Positions 18,011 to 27,430 are shown, counted from the stretch's first letter. The stretch is 64,000 nucleotides of DNA from Bacteroidales bacterium (GCA_017935505.1 JAGBHM010000017.1:95547-159546), one strand, 5' to 3'. The notes: generated by a model not told the origin, from the letters alone. A program made the numbers and translations.

Positions 18011-18520
18011 TTATTTGCTCTCCTTATGAGGATGGTGGCGGAGCTGTTTTATAAGCATGCGCCTGAATTTCTCCTCAGCATAGAGGATCTTTGCAGCCTT
18101 TTTGACAGGAATGATCTTCAGGAACTTGTCGAAATAATCGCTCATAAGTTCTCCCTCAACGGTATAATTTGCCAGATAGATGTCGGAGAGCTTCTTTATC
18201 TCTGAATCACCTTTCTCCGGTTGTGATTCCAAAGCGTTCTTCAGATTTTTTAGAGCTTCCATTGTCTCCTTGCGAGCTTTTCCTCTCTCATTCCACAATT
18301 CGTTATAGAGTGGCCAGAACTTTTCCGCTTCCTGAGGTGTAAGCTGTAGTTCAGCCGTAAAGAATGCAATCTTCTGCATCTGTATCTCCTCGTAGGATGG
18401 ATGTTGTGGTTGAGGATGGCCAGCCTTGCCGCCATCGGCGCGGAGCTCCTGGATATTGCCCGACAGCAATACCAGCAGAGCTACAATGATAAATGAAAAT
18501 TTATAATTCAGATTCTTCAT
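18011..18520 (-). CDS. CpxP/Spy-like periplasmic protein
   Basis: A 169-residue exported protein with an N-terminal signal peptide (hydrophobic run IIVALLVLLSGNIQELRADG) and a highly charged helical body. ELQLTPQEAEKFWPLYNEL resembles the LTxxQ region of CpxP and Spy, periplasmic chaperones or sensor modulators of envelope stress. It is the last gene after an ECF sigma factor and its candidate anti-sigma factor, a setting that fits a stress-response effector or feedback regulator. It converges on the TrmN6 gene with the two stop codons one base apart and no terminator between them. Confidence 0.75.
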   Translation of the reverse strand: MKNLNYKFSFIIVALLVLLSGNIQELRADGGKAGHPQPQHPSYEEIQMQKIAFFTAELQLTPQEAEKFWPLYNELWNERGKARKETMEALKNLKNALESQPEKGDSEIKKLSDIYLANYTVEGELMSDYFDKFLKIIPVKKAAKILYAEEKFRRMLIKQLRHHPHKESK

Positions 18521-18530
18521 GATTTCTCGT

Positions 18531-19007
18531 TTATTCTAAAGATGCCAATGTTGAGATGGAAATATTGGAATCTATCAGGTACTGTTCTATTTGTTCTTTA
18601 TTTATAGATAATGTATCGGGCATGTTTGGATACTCCTCTATCTCTTCTGCTGTTTCAATGATTGGAGAGTTACCCATAATCTTTGTTATCAACTCATCAA
18701 TGGAAGAGTCCCCTTCAAGTGATGCATAGGTTACAGTCTCTTCTTCCTGGTCAAGGGTTCCTGTAAGATACATTGCACCATAGCCAAACCCGAATACGAT
18801 GCCAAAGAGACTGGCCAAGGCAATGCTTGTTTTGAAGAAGGCCAGCACAGGATTGGAACCTGTCTCCTCTTTGTGGATTCTCCTATGCACAGCATCCTCC
18901 ACCGATGCAAAATAATTGTCGGGCAAAGTGTATGGATTTTCCCTAAGATATTCCTTGTGGAGAATATCATCTTTTTCAAGTCCGTTCATATTTCTCTTTT
19001 CACTCAT
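18531..19007 (-). CDS. single-pass membrane protein, candidate anti-sigma factor
   Basis: The 158-residue product has a cytoplasmic N-terminal part (about 55 residues, including LPDNYFASVEDAVHRRI), one membrane helix (SIALASLFGIVFGFGYGAMYL, about 68-88) and an acidic outer part. I do not recognise a zinc-binding anti-sigma motif. The call rests on position: it lies 63 bases after an ECF sigma gene and 10 bases before a CpxP-like gene, and the N-in single-span topology is that of anti-sigma factors. The motif LPDNYF near the N-terminus is common in such Bacteroidota proteins. Confidence 0.6.
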   Translation of the reverse strand: MSEKRNMNGLEKDDILHKEYLRENPYTLPDNYFASVEDAVHRRIHKEETGSNPVLAFFKTSIALASLFGIVFGFGYGAMYLTGTLDQEEETVTYASLEGDSSIDELITKIMGNSPIIETAEEIEEYPNMPDTLSINKEQIEQYLIDSNISISTLASLE

Positions 19008-19070
19008 ACAGGGAGATTTTTATCTATTTGACTGTCAATTTGGGAAAAGGATTAATCAGAGATGTATAAT

Positions 19071-19619
19071 TTATTCAAATTCATTTTCAAGTTCTGCCTT
19101 TATTTTATGATAGGCATGGTGGTATGAGGCCTTCAAGGCCCCTACGGAAGTATTCATAATCTCTGAGATATCCTCATATTTCATCTGCTGGAAGTATCTC
19201 AAGTTGAAGACAGCCCTCTGTTTGTCAGGCAATTTAATGATAGCCTTCTGCAGTGCGAGCTGCAGCTTGTCTCCATTGAAATATTTGTCGGACTGAAGTT
19301 TGTTTTCCAGAACACTGTCGTAGTCACTTAAAGAGAGGAAACTGCTCAATCTTTTACGTTTGAGGAATGTGAGAGTTTCATTGGTGGCAATTCTATAGAT
19401 CCATGTGTAGAGTTTAGATTCCTCCCTGAATGTAGGGAGATTCTGCCATATTTTTACGAGGGTAGACTGCAAAAGATCATTGGCATCATCATGGGAGCAT
19501 GTAAGCTTCCTGATGTGCCAATATAATCTTTCGCTATACTTACGCACAAGTAGGTTAAAGGCATATTCCTGCTTGCCTTCCTGTTTGTAAATCTCTAGAA
19601 TATCTTTGTCTTCCGGCAT
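19071..19619 (-). CDS. ECF-type RNA polymerase sigma factor
   Basis: A 182-residue sigma-70 family factor of the extracytoplasmic-function group. Region 2 is seen as AFNLLVRKYSERLYWHIRKLTCSHDDANDLLQ-type sequence (residues 20-95, with WIYRIATNETLTFLKRKR at its end) and region 4 as LPDKQRAVFNLRYFQQMKYEDISEIM with the helix-turn-helix SVGALKASYHHAYHKIK. There is no region 1 or 3. Its ATG directly follows the transketolase stop codon (no bases between), so it is probably expressed from the same message. A candidate anti-sigma gene follows. Confidence 0.95.
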   Translation of the reverse strand: MPEDKDILEIYKQEGKQEYAFNLLVRKYSERLYWHIRKLTCSHDDANDLLQSTLVKIWQNLPTFREESKLYTWIYRIATNETLTFLKRKRLSSFLSLSDYDSVLENKLQSDKYFNGDKLQLALQKAIIKLPDKQRAVFNLRYFQQMKYEDISEIMNTSVGALKASYHHAYHKIKAELENEFE

Positions 19620-20573
19620 CTATTTTCTTGCAATGGCTTTTTTTGCAGCCTCTACAATGTGCTCTGCGTCCAGTCCATATGCTTTCATCAAAGCAGAAGG
19701 TGTGCCACTCTGTCCGAATTTGTCGTTTATTGCAACAAACTCAACAGGTGCAGGAGTGTTTGCAGCAAGTGTGCTGGCAATGCTTTCTCCCATACCTCCT
19801 GCTATGAAATGCTCCTCTGCACATACCACAGCGCGGGTTTTGGCTACAGATTCTAAGACTGCCTCAACATCCAAAGGTTTAATTGTATGTATGTTTATAA
19901 CCTCTGCGTTGATGCCCTCCTGCTCAAGAGCCTCTGCTGCCTGGATAGCCTCCCAAACCAAATGACCGGTTGCGAAGATTGTAACATCTTTTCCATCAAT
20001 CAATTTAAGAGCTTTGCCTATCTCAAATTTCTGGTCTTCAGGAGTAAAGTTAGGAACTCCAGGTCTTCCGAAGCGCAAGTATACAGGTCCGTTATAGTTT
20101 CCGGCAGCAATGGTTGCTGCTTTTGTCTGGTTGTAGTCGCAAGGGTTGATTACAACCATGTTCGGAAGCATCTTCATCAGACCTATATCCTCAAGAATCT
20201 GATGGGTTGCACCATCCTCTCCCAATGTAATTCCGGCATGTGAAGCTGCAATCTTCACATTTGTCTCAGAATAAGCTACAGACTGGCGGATCTGGTCGTA
20301 AACCCTACCTGTCACGAAAGCTGCGAATGATCCTACAAACGGAATTTTTCCGCTGAGAGCCAAACCTGAGCCAACACCTATCATATTGGCCTCTGCAATA
20401 CCGGCCTGGAAGAATCTCTCCGGAAACTCTTTTGCAAAAGCATCCATTTTCAGGGAACCGGTAAGATCTGCACACAAGGCAACAACATTTTCATTCTGTT
20501 TGCCTAACTCAAATAAACCGGCACCAAAGCCTGATCTTGTATCTTTGTTGCCGGTGTTAGTAAATTTTTCCAT
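19620..20573 (-). CDS. transketolase, C-terminal subunit
   Basis: Second half of a split transketolase: the pyrimidine-binding and C-terminal domains, which act with the N-terminal subunit encoded at 21995-22843 to move two-carbon units in the pentose phosphate pathway. Visible are the catalytic-glutamate region ERFFQAGIAEANMIGVGSGL and the ASHAGITLGEDGATHQ block. I took the ATG at 20573 (MEKFTNTGNKDTRSGFG, 317 residues) over an upstream TTG at 20585. In most genomes with split transketolase the halves are adjacent; here an outer membrane protein and a DUF4136 lipoprotein lie between them. Confidence 0.95.
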   Translation of the reverse strand: MEKFTNTGNKDTRSGFGAGLFELGKQNENVVALCADLTGSLKMDAFAKEFPERFFQAGIAEANMIGVGSGLALSGKIPFVGSFAAFVTGRVYDQIRQSVAYSETNVKIAASHAGITLGEDGATHQILEDIGLMKMLPNMVVINPCDYNQTKAATIAAGNYNGPVYLRFGRPGVPNFTPEDQKFEIGKALKLIDGKDVTIFATGHLVWEAIQAAEALEQEGINAEVINIHTIKPLDVEAVLESVAKTRAVVCAEEHFIAGGMGESIASTLAANTPAPVEFVAINDKFGQSGTPSALMKAYGLDAEHIVEAAKKAIARK

Positions 20574-20598
20574 ATAGTTTTTCAAGTGTGTTTTATCG

Positions 20599-21240
20599 TT
20601 AATAAATAGCTACATATAAACCTACATTAAAATACAGTGACTGTCTGTTTTTCATGTCGAGACCAGCAAATTTCGACTTGTTGGTGCTGAAGTTGTATCC
20701 TGCTGCCACATTGGCTCCAAATGGAGAGTCTGCTCCAAATGGTATCAGCATGCCCACCTCAGGTGAAACCAAAAAGCCCCAGTTGTTATGCCATTCTCCC
20801 AAGTCCTGTACCACAATATGTTGTCCGGCGCTCAATGCTCCCAATCCCAATCCTGCATATCCTTTTATATAGCGGTCCTGGCTGAAGAAATATTTTACCT
20901 GGGCCTTGATTGGAAATGTCTGTGTGTATCTGTATTGGGCTGCATTTACAGCCATATTCTCATTAGGTCTGTAAATTTTCTGTCCTATTGACTTATGATA
21001 ATTATTGTATGAGAGGTCGAGTCCCACAGCAATGTTCTCTGTTACAAAATAGGCCCAATTTATATTTACACCCTCAAAGCTTGCATTGGAAACGAAATCT
21101 TTTGAACTGCCCATTGGCACATTCATCTGATAATTGATGGAATAAACCTGTTTCATGTCGTTTCCGTATGAGTAGGACTGCGCATTGGCTAATCCCGCAC
21201 AACTCAATATTATCGCTGATAATAAAATAAACTTTTTCAT
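20599..21240 (-). CDS. outer membrane beta-barrel protein
   Basis: A 213-residue exported protein with signal peptide (LSAIILSCAGLANAQS) and an alternating-residue pattern of amphipathic strands, for example INWAYFVTENIAVGLDLSYNN-like repeats and a final aromatic strand ending NVGLYVAIY, the usual C-terminal signal for barrel assembly. It resembles small eight-stranded OMP_b-brl proteins. Function unknown. It lies 17 bases after the DUF4136 gene and 25 before the transketolase C-half. Confidence 0.82.
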   Translation of the reverse strand: MKKFILLSAIILSCAGLANAQSYSYGNDMKQVYSINYQMNVPMGSSKDFVSNASFEGVNINWAYFVTENIAVGLDLSYNNYHKSIGQKIYRPNENMAVNAAQYRYTQTFPIKAQVKYFFSQDRYIKGYAGLGLGALSAGQHIVVQDLGEWHNNWGFLVSPEVGMLIPFGADSPFGANVAAGYNFSTNKSKFAGLDMKNRQSLYFNVGLYVAIY

Positions 21241-21257
21241 ATTCTCAATGTATTAAA

Positions 21258-21878
21258 TTATTTGGGAGGCAAGATTGTAAAGACTTCATTGATGGCATTT
21301 GTCAATTGTGCCTCTGTATGAGTACCATTCAAGATACTTCTTACCACACCGTGCCATACGATAGGAACTGAAGACTCTTCACGTGCTTTGGTTACATCGG
21401 CAATCTCAAAGATGAGGGTGCCTGTTGTGTAAGAGCTTACAACCGATGGCATAGGATAAGGATAATAAGGATCCCAAGGATACCATGGATAGAAGTAATA
21501 CTTCCACCACCAGTCCCAATCAGACCAATAACCCGGGTAAATGGTGGTATTTGTCGATTGGATGTATCCGATGTCAACCAGAAGATTAGGATTTTGAGAT
21601 GCTGATACTTGAGTATATCCCAAACCATTGAGGTTATGTACCACCTGGCTGTAGATCTTCATTGATTCAGCATTCTGGACTCTGCTCTTCTTTCCGTTTA
21701 CAACCACGCACATTGAGTCTGCTACAGCAAAAGTCTTGTACTGCGAAAAATTGGCGTCCGGAGACTTATAGGCAATAGTCAGAATCTGGTCGTGGGTTTG
21801 GTCCAGGTCATCTCCCCAACTGCAGGAAGCAACCCATAAACTTGCAAAAGCAAGTAGTGTTAATTTAGCTATTTTCAT
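21258..21878 (-). CDS. DUF4136 lipoprotein
   Basis: A 206-residue lipoprotein: signal peptide ending LWVASC, then SWGDDLDQTHDQ. The body matches DUF4136, with NFSQYKTFAVADS near its start and TGTLIFEIADVTKAREESSVPIVWHGV later. A tryptophan- and tyrosine-rich central insert (SDWDWWWKYYFYPWYPWDPY) is striking and may contact a membrane or partner. Function of the family is unknown. Encoded between the two transketolase halves. Confidence 0.87.
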   Translation of the reverse strand: MKIAKLTLLAFASLWVASCSWGDDLDQTHDQILTIAYKSPDANFSQYKTFAVADSMCVVVNGKKSRVQNAESMKIYSQVVHNLNGLGYTQVSASQNPNLLVDIGYIQSTNTTIYPGYWSDWDWWWKYYFYPWYPWDPYYPYPMPSVVSSYTTGTLIFEIADVTKAREESSVPIVWHGVVRSILNGTHTEAQLTNAINEVFTILPPK

Positions 21879-21994
21879 AATCTTTAGAATTATTAATTGC
21901 TATATTAACGCACGAGTCCCTCTGTTGTTCAGTTGGGAAATGGATATCCTATCCTTTTATAATACGCTGAGAACTAGTTTAATATGATGAGATT

Positions 21995-22843
21995 TTAATA
22001 ATCTCCCAAAGTTTCTTTTATCTGTGCGAGCGCTTTTTCGGCCTCTTGAGGTTTAGGTGCTTTTCCATGCCATGCACAAGTTCCTTCCATAAAATCCACA
22101 CCTTTTCCCATATTGGTTTTCATAAGGATCATTACAGGCTTCTCCTCACTCTTCTCCAACTCTTTTGCAGATTTGAATGCCGACAGAATAGCCTCCATGT
22201 CATGACCATCTGCAACCACAACATTCCAGCCGAATGATCTCCATTTCTGTTCAAGATCTCCAAGTCCGAAAACCTCTTCGGTAGTGCCGTCGATCTGCTG
22301 TTTGTTCCAGTCTGTGATGGCAATCAGGTTGTTTACCTTATTGTGTGCGGCAAATGCTGCAGCCTCCCAAACTTGTCCCTCTTCGCTTTCACCATCTCCC
22401 ATAAGCACATACACATAGTTAGACTCTTTGTCCGCCTTTTTGGCAAGTGCGGCGCCGGTTGCTACAGAGAGACCTTGTCCCAAAGAGCCTGAAGCCGAGT
22501 ATACTCCCGGCAGACCTTTCTCAACAGAAGGGTGACCTTGCAGTCTGCTGCCGAATTGTCTGAAAGTAGCCAGTTCGCTTACAGGAAAATAACCGGAACG
22601 TGCAAGCACACTGTAGAATACAGGAGAGATATGTCCGGCAGAGAGGAAGAACATGTCATTTCCTTTGCCGTCTCTGCTCCATGCAGCTGGAGAATGTTTG
22701 AGCTCACTGAAGAAAAGTGCAGTAAGGATATCTGCACTGCTCAAACTTCCGCCCGGGTGTCCGCTCTGTGCGGATGTTACCATTCTAATAATATCTCTTC
22801 TTACCTGAGAAGCGATATTATTGAGTTCTTGATTTGTAGGCAT
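21995..22843 (-). CDS. transketolase, N-terminal subunit
   Basis: First half of split transketolase: the thiamine-diphosphate-binding domain. SAQSGHPGGSLSSADILTALFF near the N-terminus and the GDGESEEGQVWEAAAFAAHNK block (diphosphate-binding motif GDG with the following N) are diagnostic. The 282 residues are normal for the split form. A 116-base gap without an obvious promoter or terminator separates it from the DUF4136 gene, so all seven genes down to 18011 could form one transcription unit. Confidence 0.95.
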   Translation of the reverse strand: MPTNQELNNIASQVRRDIIRMVTSAQSGHPGGSLSSADILTALFFSELKHSPAAWSRDGKGNDMFFLSAGHISPVFYSVLARSGYFPVSELATFRQFGSRLQGHPSVEKGLPGVYSASGSLGQGLSVATGAALAKKADKESNYVYVLMGDGESEEGQVWEAAAFAAHNKVNNLIAITDWNKQQIDGTTEEVFGLGDLEQKWRSFGWNVVVADGHDMEAILSAFKSAKELEKSEEKPVMILMKTNMGKGVDFMEGTCAWHGKAPKPQEAEKALAQIKETLGDY

Positions 22844-22877
22844 AATATATAAAGTGTATAATTAAGTGTTCGTTTAG

Positions 22878-22909
22878 CAAATTTAGCTTTATTTTACAGA
22901 AAAAACAAA
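22878..22909 (-). promoter_or_regulatory. promoter of the transketolase N-subunit gene
   Basis: Minus strand TTTG (22909-22906), exactly 20 bases, TAAATTTG (22885-22878): a full match to the Bacteroides consensus. Leader about 28 bases. It overlaps the divergent lepA promoter. Confidence 0.8.
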
Positions 22910-22923
22910 AATAGATATATTTG
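22893..22923 (+). promoter_or_regulatory. promoter of lepA
   Basis: TTTA (22893-22896), 19 bases, TATATTTG (22916-22923). The leader to the lepA ATG is about 27 bases. The two divergent promoters interlock, so the genes may compete for polymerase. Confidence 0.7.
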
Positions 22924-22956
22924 CGGAATGATTCATAATTTAACGCTTTTGAAAGC

Positions 22957-24744
22957 ATGAAACATATACGCAACTTTTGCATTATAGCCCATATAGACCA
23001 CGGAAAAAGTACATTGGCAGACAGGTTGTTGGAGGCTACAAACACATTGTCTTCACGTGAGATGGAGAATCAGGTGCTTGATTCCATGGATCTGGAGAAG
23101 GAGAAGGGAATCACCATCAAGAGCCACGCAATACAGATGGAATATCTGCGTAACGGCGAAAAATATGTGCTGAACCTTATTGACACCCCGGGCCATGTGG
23201 ACTTTTCTTATGAAGTTTCGAGAGCTATTGCCTCATGTGAGGGTGCTCTGCTCGTTGTGGATGCAACACAAGGTATCCAGGCACAGACCATTTCAAACCT
23301 CTATCTGGCACTTAATCACAATCTTGAGATTATTCCGGTGCTCAACAAGATAGATATGGATGCAGCAATGGTTGACGTAGTGAAAGATCAGGTTATAGAC
23401 CTTTTGGGCTGTGAGGAGGAGGATATACTGCTGGCCAGTGGAAAGACCGGTGAGGGTGTGCCTGAGATCCTTGAGGCGATTGTGGAGAGGATTCCAGCTC
23501 CGAAGGGTGATGCAGAGGCTCCATTGCAAGCCCTTATATTCGATTCTGTATTCAACTCATTCCGTGGAATCATTGCCTATTTCAAAGTTGAAAACGGCTC
23601 AATAAGGAGAGGTGATAAGGTTAAATTCTTCAATACAGGAAAAGAGTATGTTGCAGATGAAGTTGGTGTGTTGAGGATGAAGCTCTGTCCTAAGGATGAG
23701 ATTAAAACAGGAGATGTTGGATATATAATTTCGGGTATAAAGAGTGCTGTTGAAGTGAAGGTGGGTGATACCATTACAAAGTGTGACAATCCGTGTGACG
23801 AAGCTATTGCAGGTTTTGAAGAGGTGAAACCGATGGTCTTTGCCGGAGTCTATCCAATCGAATCTGATGAGTATGAAGATCTGCGTACATCTCTTGAAAA
23901 ATTGCAGTTGAATGATGCTTCGCTTGTTTTTGATCCGGAGTCATCCCTTGCATTGGGCTTCGGTTTCAGGTGTGGTTTCTTGGGCCTTCTCCATCTGGAG
24001 ATAGTGCAGGAGAGGTTGTTCAGGGAGTTTGACATGGACTGTATCACAACGGTTCCGAACGTATCATATAAGGTATATACAACACAAGGTGAAGTCCTTG
24101 ATGTCCATAATCCAAGCGGTTTGCCAGCACCTACACTCATAGATAGGATTGAGGAGCCATATATCAGGGCTCAGGTTATCTCAAAGAGTGAATTCTTTGG
24201 TCCTATAATGAAGCTATGCCTCGACAAACGCGGAGTTCTTGTAAGCCAGCACTTCCTTACAAGCGACAGGGTTGAGCTCAACTTTGATATTCCATTGGCT
24301 GAGATAGTGTTTGATTTCTATGACAAACTCAAGTCTATATCAAAGGGATATGCCTCTTTCGATTACCATATAACAGGTTATCGCGATTCAGATCTTGTAA
24401 AACTCGACATACTTCTCAATGGAGAGCAGGTTGATGCATTGAGTAGCCTTATCCACAGGGATCATGCCTATGATTTTGGCCGCAAAATGTGCGAAAAGCT
24501 CAAGGAACTCATCCCTCGCCAGCAGTTTGATATTGCAATACAGGCAGCTATCGGTGCAAAAATCATTGCACGTGAAACTGTGAAGGCAGTGAGGAAAGAT
24601 GTTACCGCAAAATGTTATGGTGGTGATATCTCGCGTAAGAGAAAACTCCTCGAGAAACAGAAGAAAGGAAAACGCAGAATGCGTCAGGTAGGAAATGTTG
24701 AGGTTCCTCAAAGCGCATTCATGGCGGTTCTGAAACTTGACTGA
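22957..24744 (+). CDS. lepA: elongation factor 4 (LepA)
   Basis: Ribosome-associated GTPase that affects initiation and stalled elongation complexes. The 595 residues match the family. The G domain is fully canonical: [31 protein letters not shown] and NKIDMD. This contrasts with the EF-G paralogue at 12026. The LepA-specific C-terminal domain ends with the typical [20 protein letters not shown]. It stands alone between divergent transketolase genes and a terminator. Confidence 0.98.
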   Translation: MKHIRNFCIIAHIDHGKSTLADRLLEATNTLSSREMENQVLDSMDLEKEKGITIKSHAIQMEYLRNGEKYVLNLIDTPGHVDFSYEVSRAIASCEGALLVVDATQGIQAQTISNLYLALNHNLEIIPVLNKIDMDAAMVDVVKDQVIDLLGCEEEDILLASGKTGEGVPEILEAIVERIPAPKGDAEAPLQALIFDSVFNSFRGIIAYFKVENGSIRRGDKVKFFNTGKEYVADEVGVLRMKLCPKDEIKTGDVGYIISGIKSAVEVKVGDTITKCDNPCDEAIAGFEEVKPMVFAGVYPIESDEYEDLRTSLEKLQLNDASLVFDPESSLALGFGFRCGFLGLLHLEIVQERLFREFDMDCITTVPNVSYKVYTTQGEVLDVHNPSGLPAPTLIDRIEEPYIRAQVISKSEFFGPIMKLCLDKRGVLVSQHFLTSDRVELNFDIPLAEIVFDFYDKLKSISKGYASFDYHITGYRDSDLVKLDILLNGEQVDALSSLIHRDHAYDFGRKMCEKLKELIPRQQFDIAIQAAIGAKIIARETVKAVRKDVTAKCYGGDISRKRKLLEKQKKGKRRMRQVGNVEVPQSAFMAVLKLD

Positions 24745-24791
24745 TCTGCAATTGATACCATGCCGGGAGGTGATGCTCTTCCCAAAAAGAT

Positions 24792-24827
24792 AAACCCCAA
24801 AAGTTAGACAAAAAACTTTTGGGGTTT
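24792..24827. terminator. bidirectional terminator between lepA and the S9 peptidase gene
   Basis: Perfect 14-bp inverted repeat AAACCCCAAAAGTT / AACTTTTGGGGTTT with an 8-base loop and T-rich flanks on both strands, between converging genes. Confidence 0.9.
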
Positions 24828-24840
24828 TATTTTTGGTAGT

Positions 24841-27309
24841 TTACAGAGATTTTGGCTTGTACATGCTCTCCCACCATGTGGGGTCATCCTGCAGCCATTT
24901 TGCGAACCAGGCCCAGATGGTATATTGCCACTGGATACGTTTGTTGTACTCTTTAATATGGTGGTCCTGATCTTTAACAAGCACCATCGCAGTCTCTTTT
25001 CCCAGCAGTTTAAGGGCTGTATACATTTGGATACTCTCTCCGACAGGCACATTGGTATCTGCATCACCGTGCAGGAAGAGGATAGGGGTATTTATCTTCT
25101 CTGCATTGTAGAGAGGACTCTGGTTTACATATAGTTCACGATGGCTCCAAGGGTAGCTTCCCGCCATTGAAACTTCGCTGTATGAGTATCCCCAATAACC
25201 TTCACCCCAATAACTTGTATGGTCGCTTATGCCTGCATGGGAGACAGCTGCGGCAAAAATATCTGTCTGAGTCTGGAGATATTGTGTCATGAATCCGCCA
25301 TATGAGGCCCCTATGCATCCTATTTTCTTATCATTTATAAAGGAGTGCTCCTTGCAGAATTGTTTTACACCCTCTATAATGTCTTCTGCCGGACCTTGAC
25401 CGGCTGTATTTACATGTCTGGCCGAAAACTCCTGACCGAATCCTGTGGCTCCGCTAGGATTGATGACCAGCATGACATATCCCAATGCCGCATAAGCATG
25501 TTGGGGGTAGCGGCTCTCAAAGGTGCGGCTTGTTGGGCTGCATCCTCCATAGTAGTCTACAATAAGAGGATATTTTTTATCTGCATCAAAGTGCGGAGGA
25601 AGGTAGTATCTGCAGTTTATTTTATCACCTTTTGAATTTGCAAACTCCCATGCAACGCACTCTCCCAATTCAATTCCATCGAGGATCTCTTTGCTCAAAT
25701 CTTCTCTGAGGGATGTCCTGTTTTTCTTCAGATCAATGATATAAGAGCGGTCCGAATTGGAAGCTCCCTGTCCGTAGTAGGCAAGCAGAGGGGCTGCTGC
25801 CGCAGTTGTAAAGTTGGTTACAAGCTCCTCTTTTGTCTCAATCTGTTCTATTTTATATCCCGACGGTTCCATCTTGTACAGACTTATCAGATCTCGGTTC
25901 TCTGCAGTGAAGTAGATGTTGCCGTCGGCTTTGCTCCATACAAAATCCTGAACACTCGGATCAAACTCCTTTGTGACAGGGGTTATCTCTCTGTTCTGGA
26001 GCTCCATTACATAGAGTTGGATGTCATATATACTCGGAATCTGCCCCTCTTTTACACTCTTGCCTATGCCTCCCAAACTCTCCGGAGAGCCGCTGATGAG
26101 AATTTTTTTGCCGTCGGGTGAGAATTTGGCAGTATTCAGAAAACCATCATCTTCAACCAGAACATCTGCTTCCATTGTCTCTGTATTGAGAAGATGAAGT
26201 GAATAGAGTGTTGTAGGGCGTTCTGTGAGGCGGCCTTTGTTTGTCATTACCAGAATATATTTGCCATCACTTGATATATCGGCTGCAGAGGCATTGTTGT
26301 ATCCGAATGTAAGCTGCTGCATGATGCCGGTTTTAAGGTCGTATTTGGCCAGATAGCTTCTTGTGCGCCATCCCGGCTGGCGGTCATCCGGTGCAATAAC
26401 CTCATAGATCTCCTCTCTCTCCTCCGGGCCCTTCTGCGTGAGGGTGCAAATCAGGTACTCTTCTGTAGGGGCAAAACGGAATCTGCCTTCCGGAAGATTC
26501 TTTGCCAGAATCTCCTGATGGCCTGTTGAGGGCTCTGTGGCAACAATTATTTTACCCTCTCTGCTTTCGGTTGTATAGTAGTATCTGTTTGATGTAGGCA
26601 TCCAGGCGATATTTTCTGAAGTTTGGGCCAGAATGTTGCCGGTGGCCAGCTCTATAACTTTGTTGGATGAAGATGTTTTTCCTCCAGGCAGGGTTGTAGT
26701 GTAGCCGCAGATCAGGTATTTGCCGTCTGGAGAGAGTGAAATGCCGGAGAACCTTGTTCCAAGCATGACATCTTTTATGGTGTATCTCCTTTTGTTGTCG
26801 CTTCTTGAGGACAACACCCCATCCTGTGCAGACTCAACAGAAATTGAAAGTGGCTGCTGGTTGCTGTCGGGATCAAGGATATACTTTATATTAATAGTAT
26901 GTACCGACGGTTCCAGGGCAAACTCTTCCGTCCCTATTTTGTTGCCGTCGAGGAGTGCTGTATAATTCTGCAACCCTTCAATCTTCAGTTTGGCTGTAGC
27001 ATATCTCTCATTCTGGATGGAGAAGCTTATGAGTCCGAGTGTATACCGTCCGTTGCCGCTCTCTTTCTGTGCGGCTGCAATATCTTGTAAATTGATGTAT
27101 GGGGCATCCTTGAGAATCTCAAAAGAGGTGGCTGCATCCAGCAGACTTCTGGAGTTGAAGCTCTTTGAGTTCACATCGGTATCTTCGATGATGAATGGCT
27201 TCATAAGAGGGAAACTTGCATGTTTGACTCGATTTATATTCATGACTTCCGCTTTTAGGATGATATTGCCCATAATAAGCAATATCGACAAAATGAGAAT
27301 TTTTTTCAT
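24841..27309 (-). CDS. S9-family prolyl oligopeptidase-like serine peptidase
   Basis: Exported peptidase of 822 residues: signal peptide (MKKILILSILLIMGNIILKA), an N-terminal beta-propeller region with repeated TolB/DPP4-like strands (for example SPDGKYLICGYTT, SSDGKYILVMTN, SPDGKKILISGS), and a C-terminal alpha/beta hydrolase. The catalytic serine is in CIGASYGGFMTQ (near 667), the aspartate in FLHGDADTNVP and the histidine in DQDHHIKEYNK. It likely cleaves peptides in the periplasm. The ATG at 27309 gives the signal peptide; an earlier start adds ten residues. With the S46, M28 and other peptidases here it suggests peptide feeding. Confidence 0.94.
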   Translation of the reverse strand: MKKILILSILLIMGNIILKAEVMNINRVKHASFPLMKPFIIEDTDVNSKSFNSRSLLDAATSFEILKDAPYINLQDIAAAQKESGNGRYTLGLISFSIQNERYATAKLKIEGLQNYTALLDGNKIGTEEFALEPSVHTINIKYILDPDSNQQPLSISVESAQDGVLSSRSDNKRRYTIKDVMLGTRFSGISLSPDGKYLICGYTTTLPGGKTSSSNKVIELATGNILAQTSENIAWMPTSNRYYYTTESREGKIIVATEPSTGHQEILAKNLPEGRFRFAPTEEYLICTLTQKGPEEREEIYEVIAPDDRQPGWRTRSYLAKYDLKTGIMQQLTFGYNNASAADISSDGKYILVMTNKGRLTERPTTLYSLHLLNTETMEADVLVEDDGFLNTAKFSPDGKKILISGSPESLGGIGKSVKEGQIPSIYDIQLYVMELQNREITPVTKEFDPSVQDFVWSKADGNIYFTAENRDLISLYKMEPSGYKIEQIETKEELVTNFTTAAAAPLLAYYGQGASNSDRSYIIDLKKNRTSLREDLSKEILDGIELGECVAWEFANSKGDKINCRYYLPPHFDADKKYPLIVDYYGGCSPTSRTFESRYPQHAYAALGYVMLVINPSGATGFGQEFSARHVNTAGQGPAEDIIEGVKQFCKEHSFINDKKIGCIGASYGGFMTQYLQTQTDIFAAAVSHAGISDHTSYWGEGYWGYSYSEVSMAGSYPWSHRELYVNQSPLYNAEKINTPILFLHGDADTNVPVGESIQMYTALKLLGKETAMVLVKDQDHHIKEYNKRIQWQYTIWAWFAKWLQDDPTWWESMYKPKSL

Positions 27310-27336
27310 TGAGTATAAGTATTTGCTTGCTCTCCA

Positions 27337-27344
27337 CAAATATA
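27337..27344 (-). promoter_or_regulatory. -7 box of the S9 peptidase gene
   Basis: Minus strand TATATTTG matches TAnnTTTG, 27 bases before the ATG at 27309. Confidence 0.5.
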
Positions 27345-27405
27345 GGAATAATTTTCGCCATGGCTGTTACCGTGCAGCCTCTTTCAATGGATGCAGATAA
27401 AAAAA

Positions 27406-27430
27406 GAAGAAGCTCCATCGGGGCTTCTTC
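27406..27430 (-). terminator. terminator of the OmpA-like/TPR lipoprotein gene
   Basis: GAAGAAGC...GCTTCTTC stem of 8 bp, extended by three or four pairs towards the loop. On the minus strand the stem is followed by a run of T, placing it 48 bases after the stop of the gene at 27478. Confidence 0.7.

Noticed and set aside
21989..22005. GAGATT-TTAAT-AATCTC hairpin at the tktN stop codon as a terminator
   Set aside because: Only 6 weak pairs, overlaps the coding end and has no T-run on the minus strand; it would not stop transcription.
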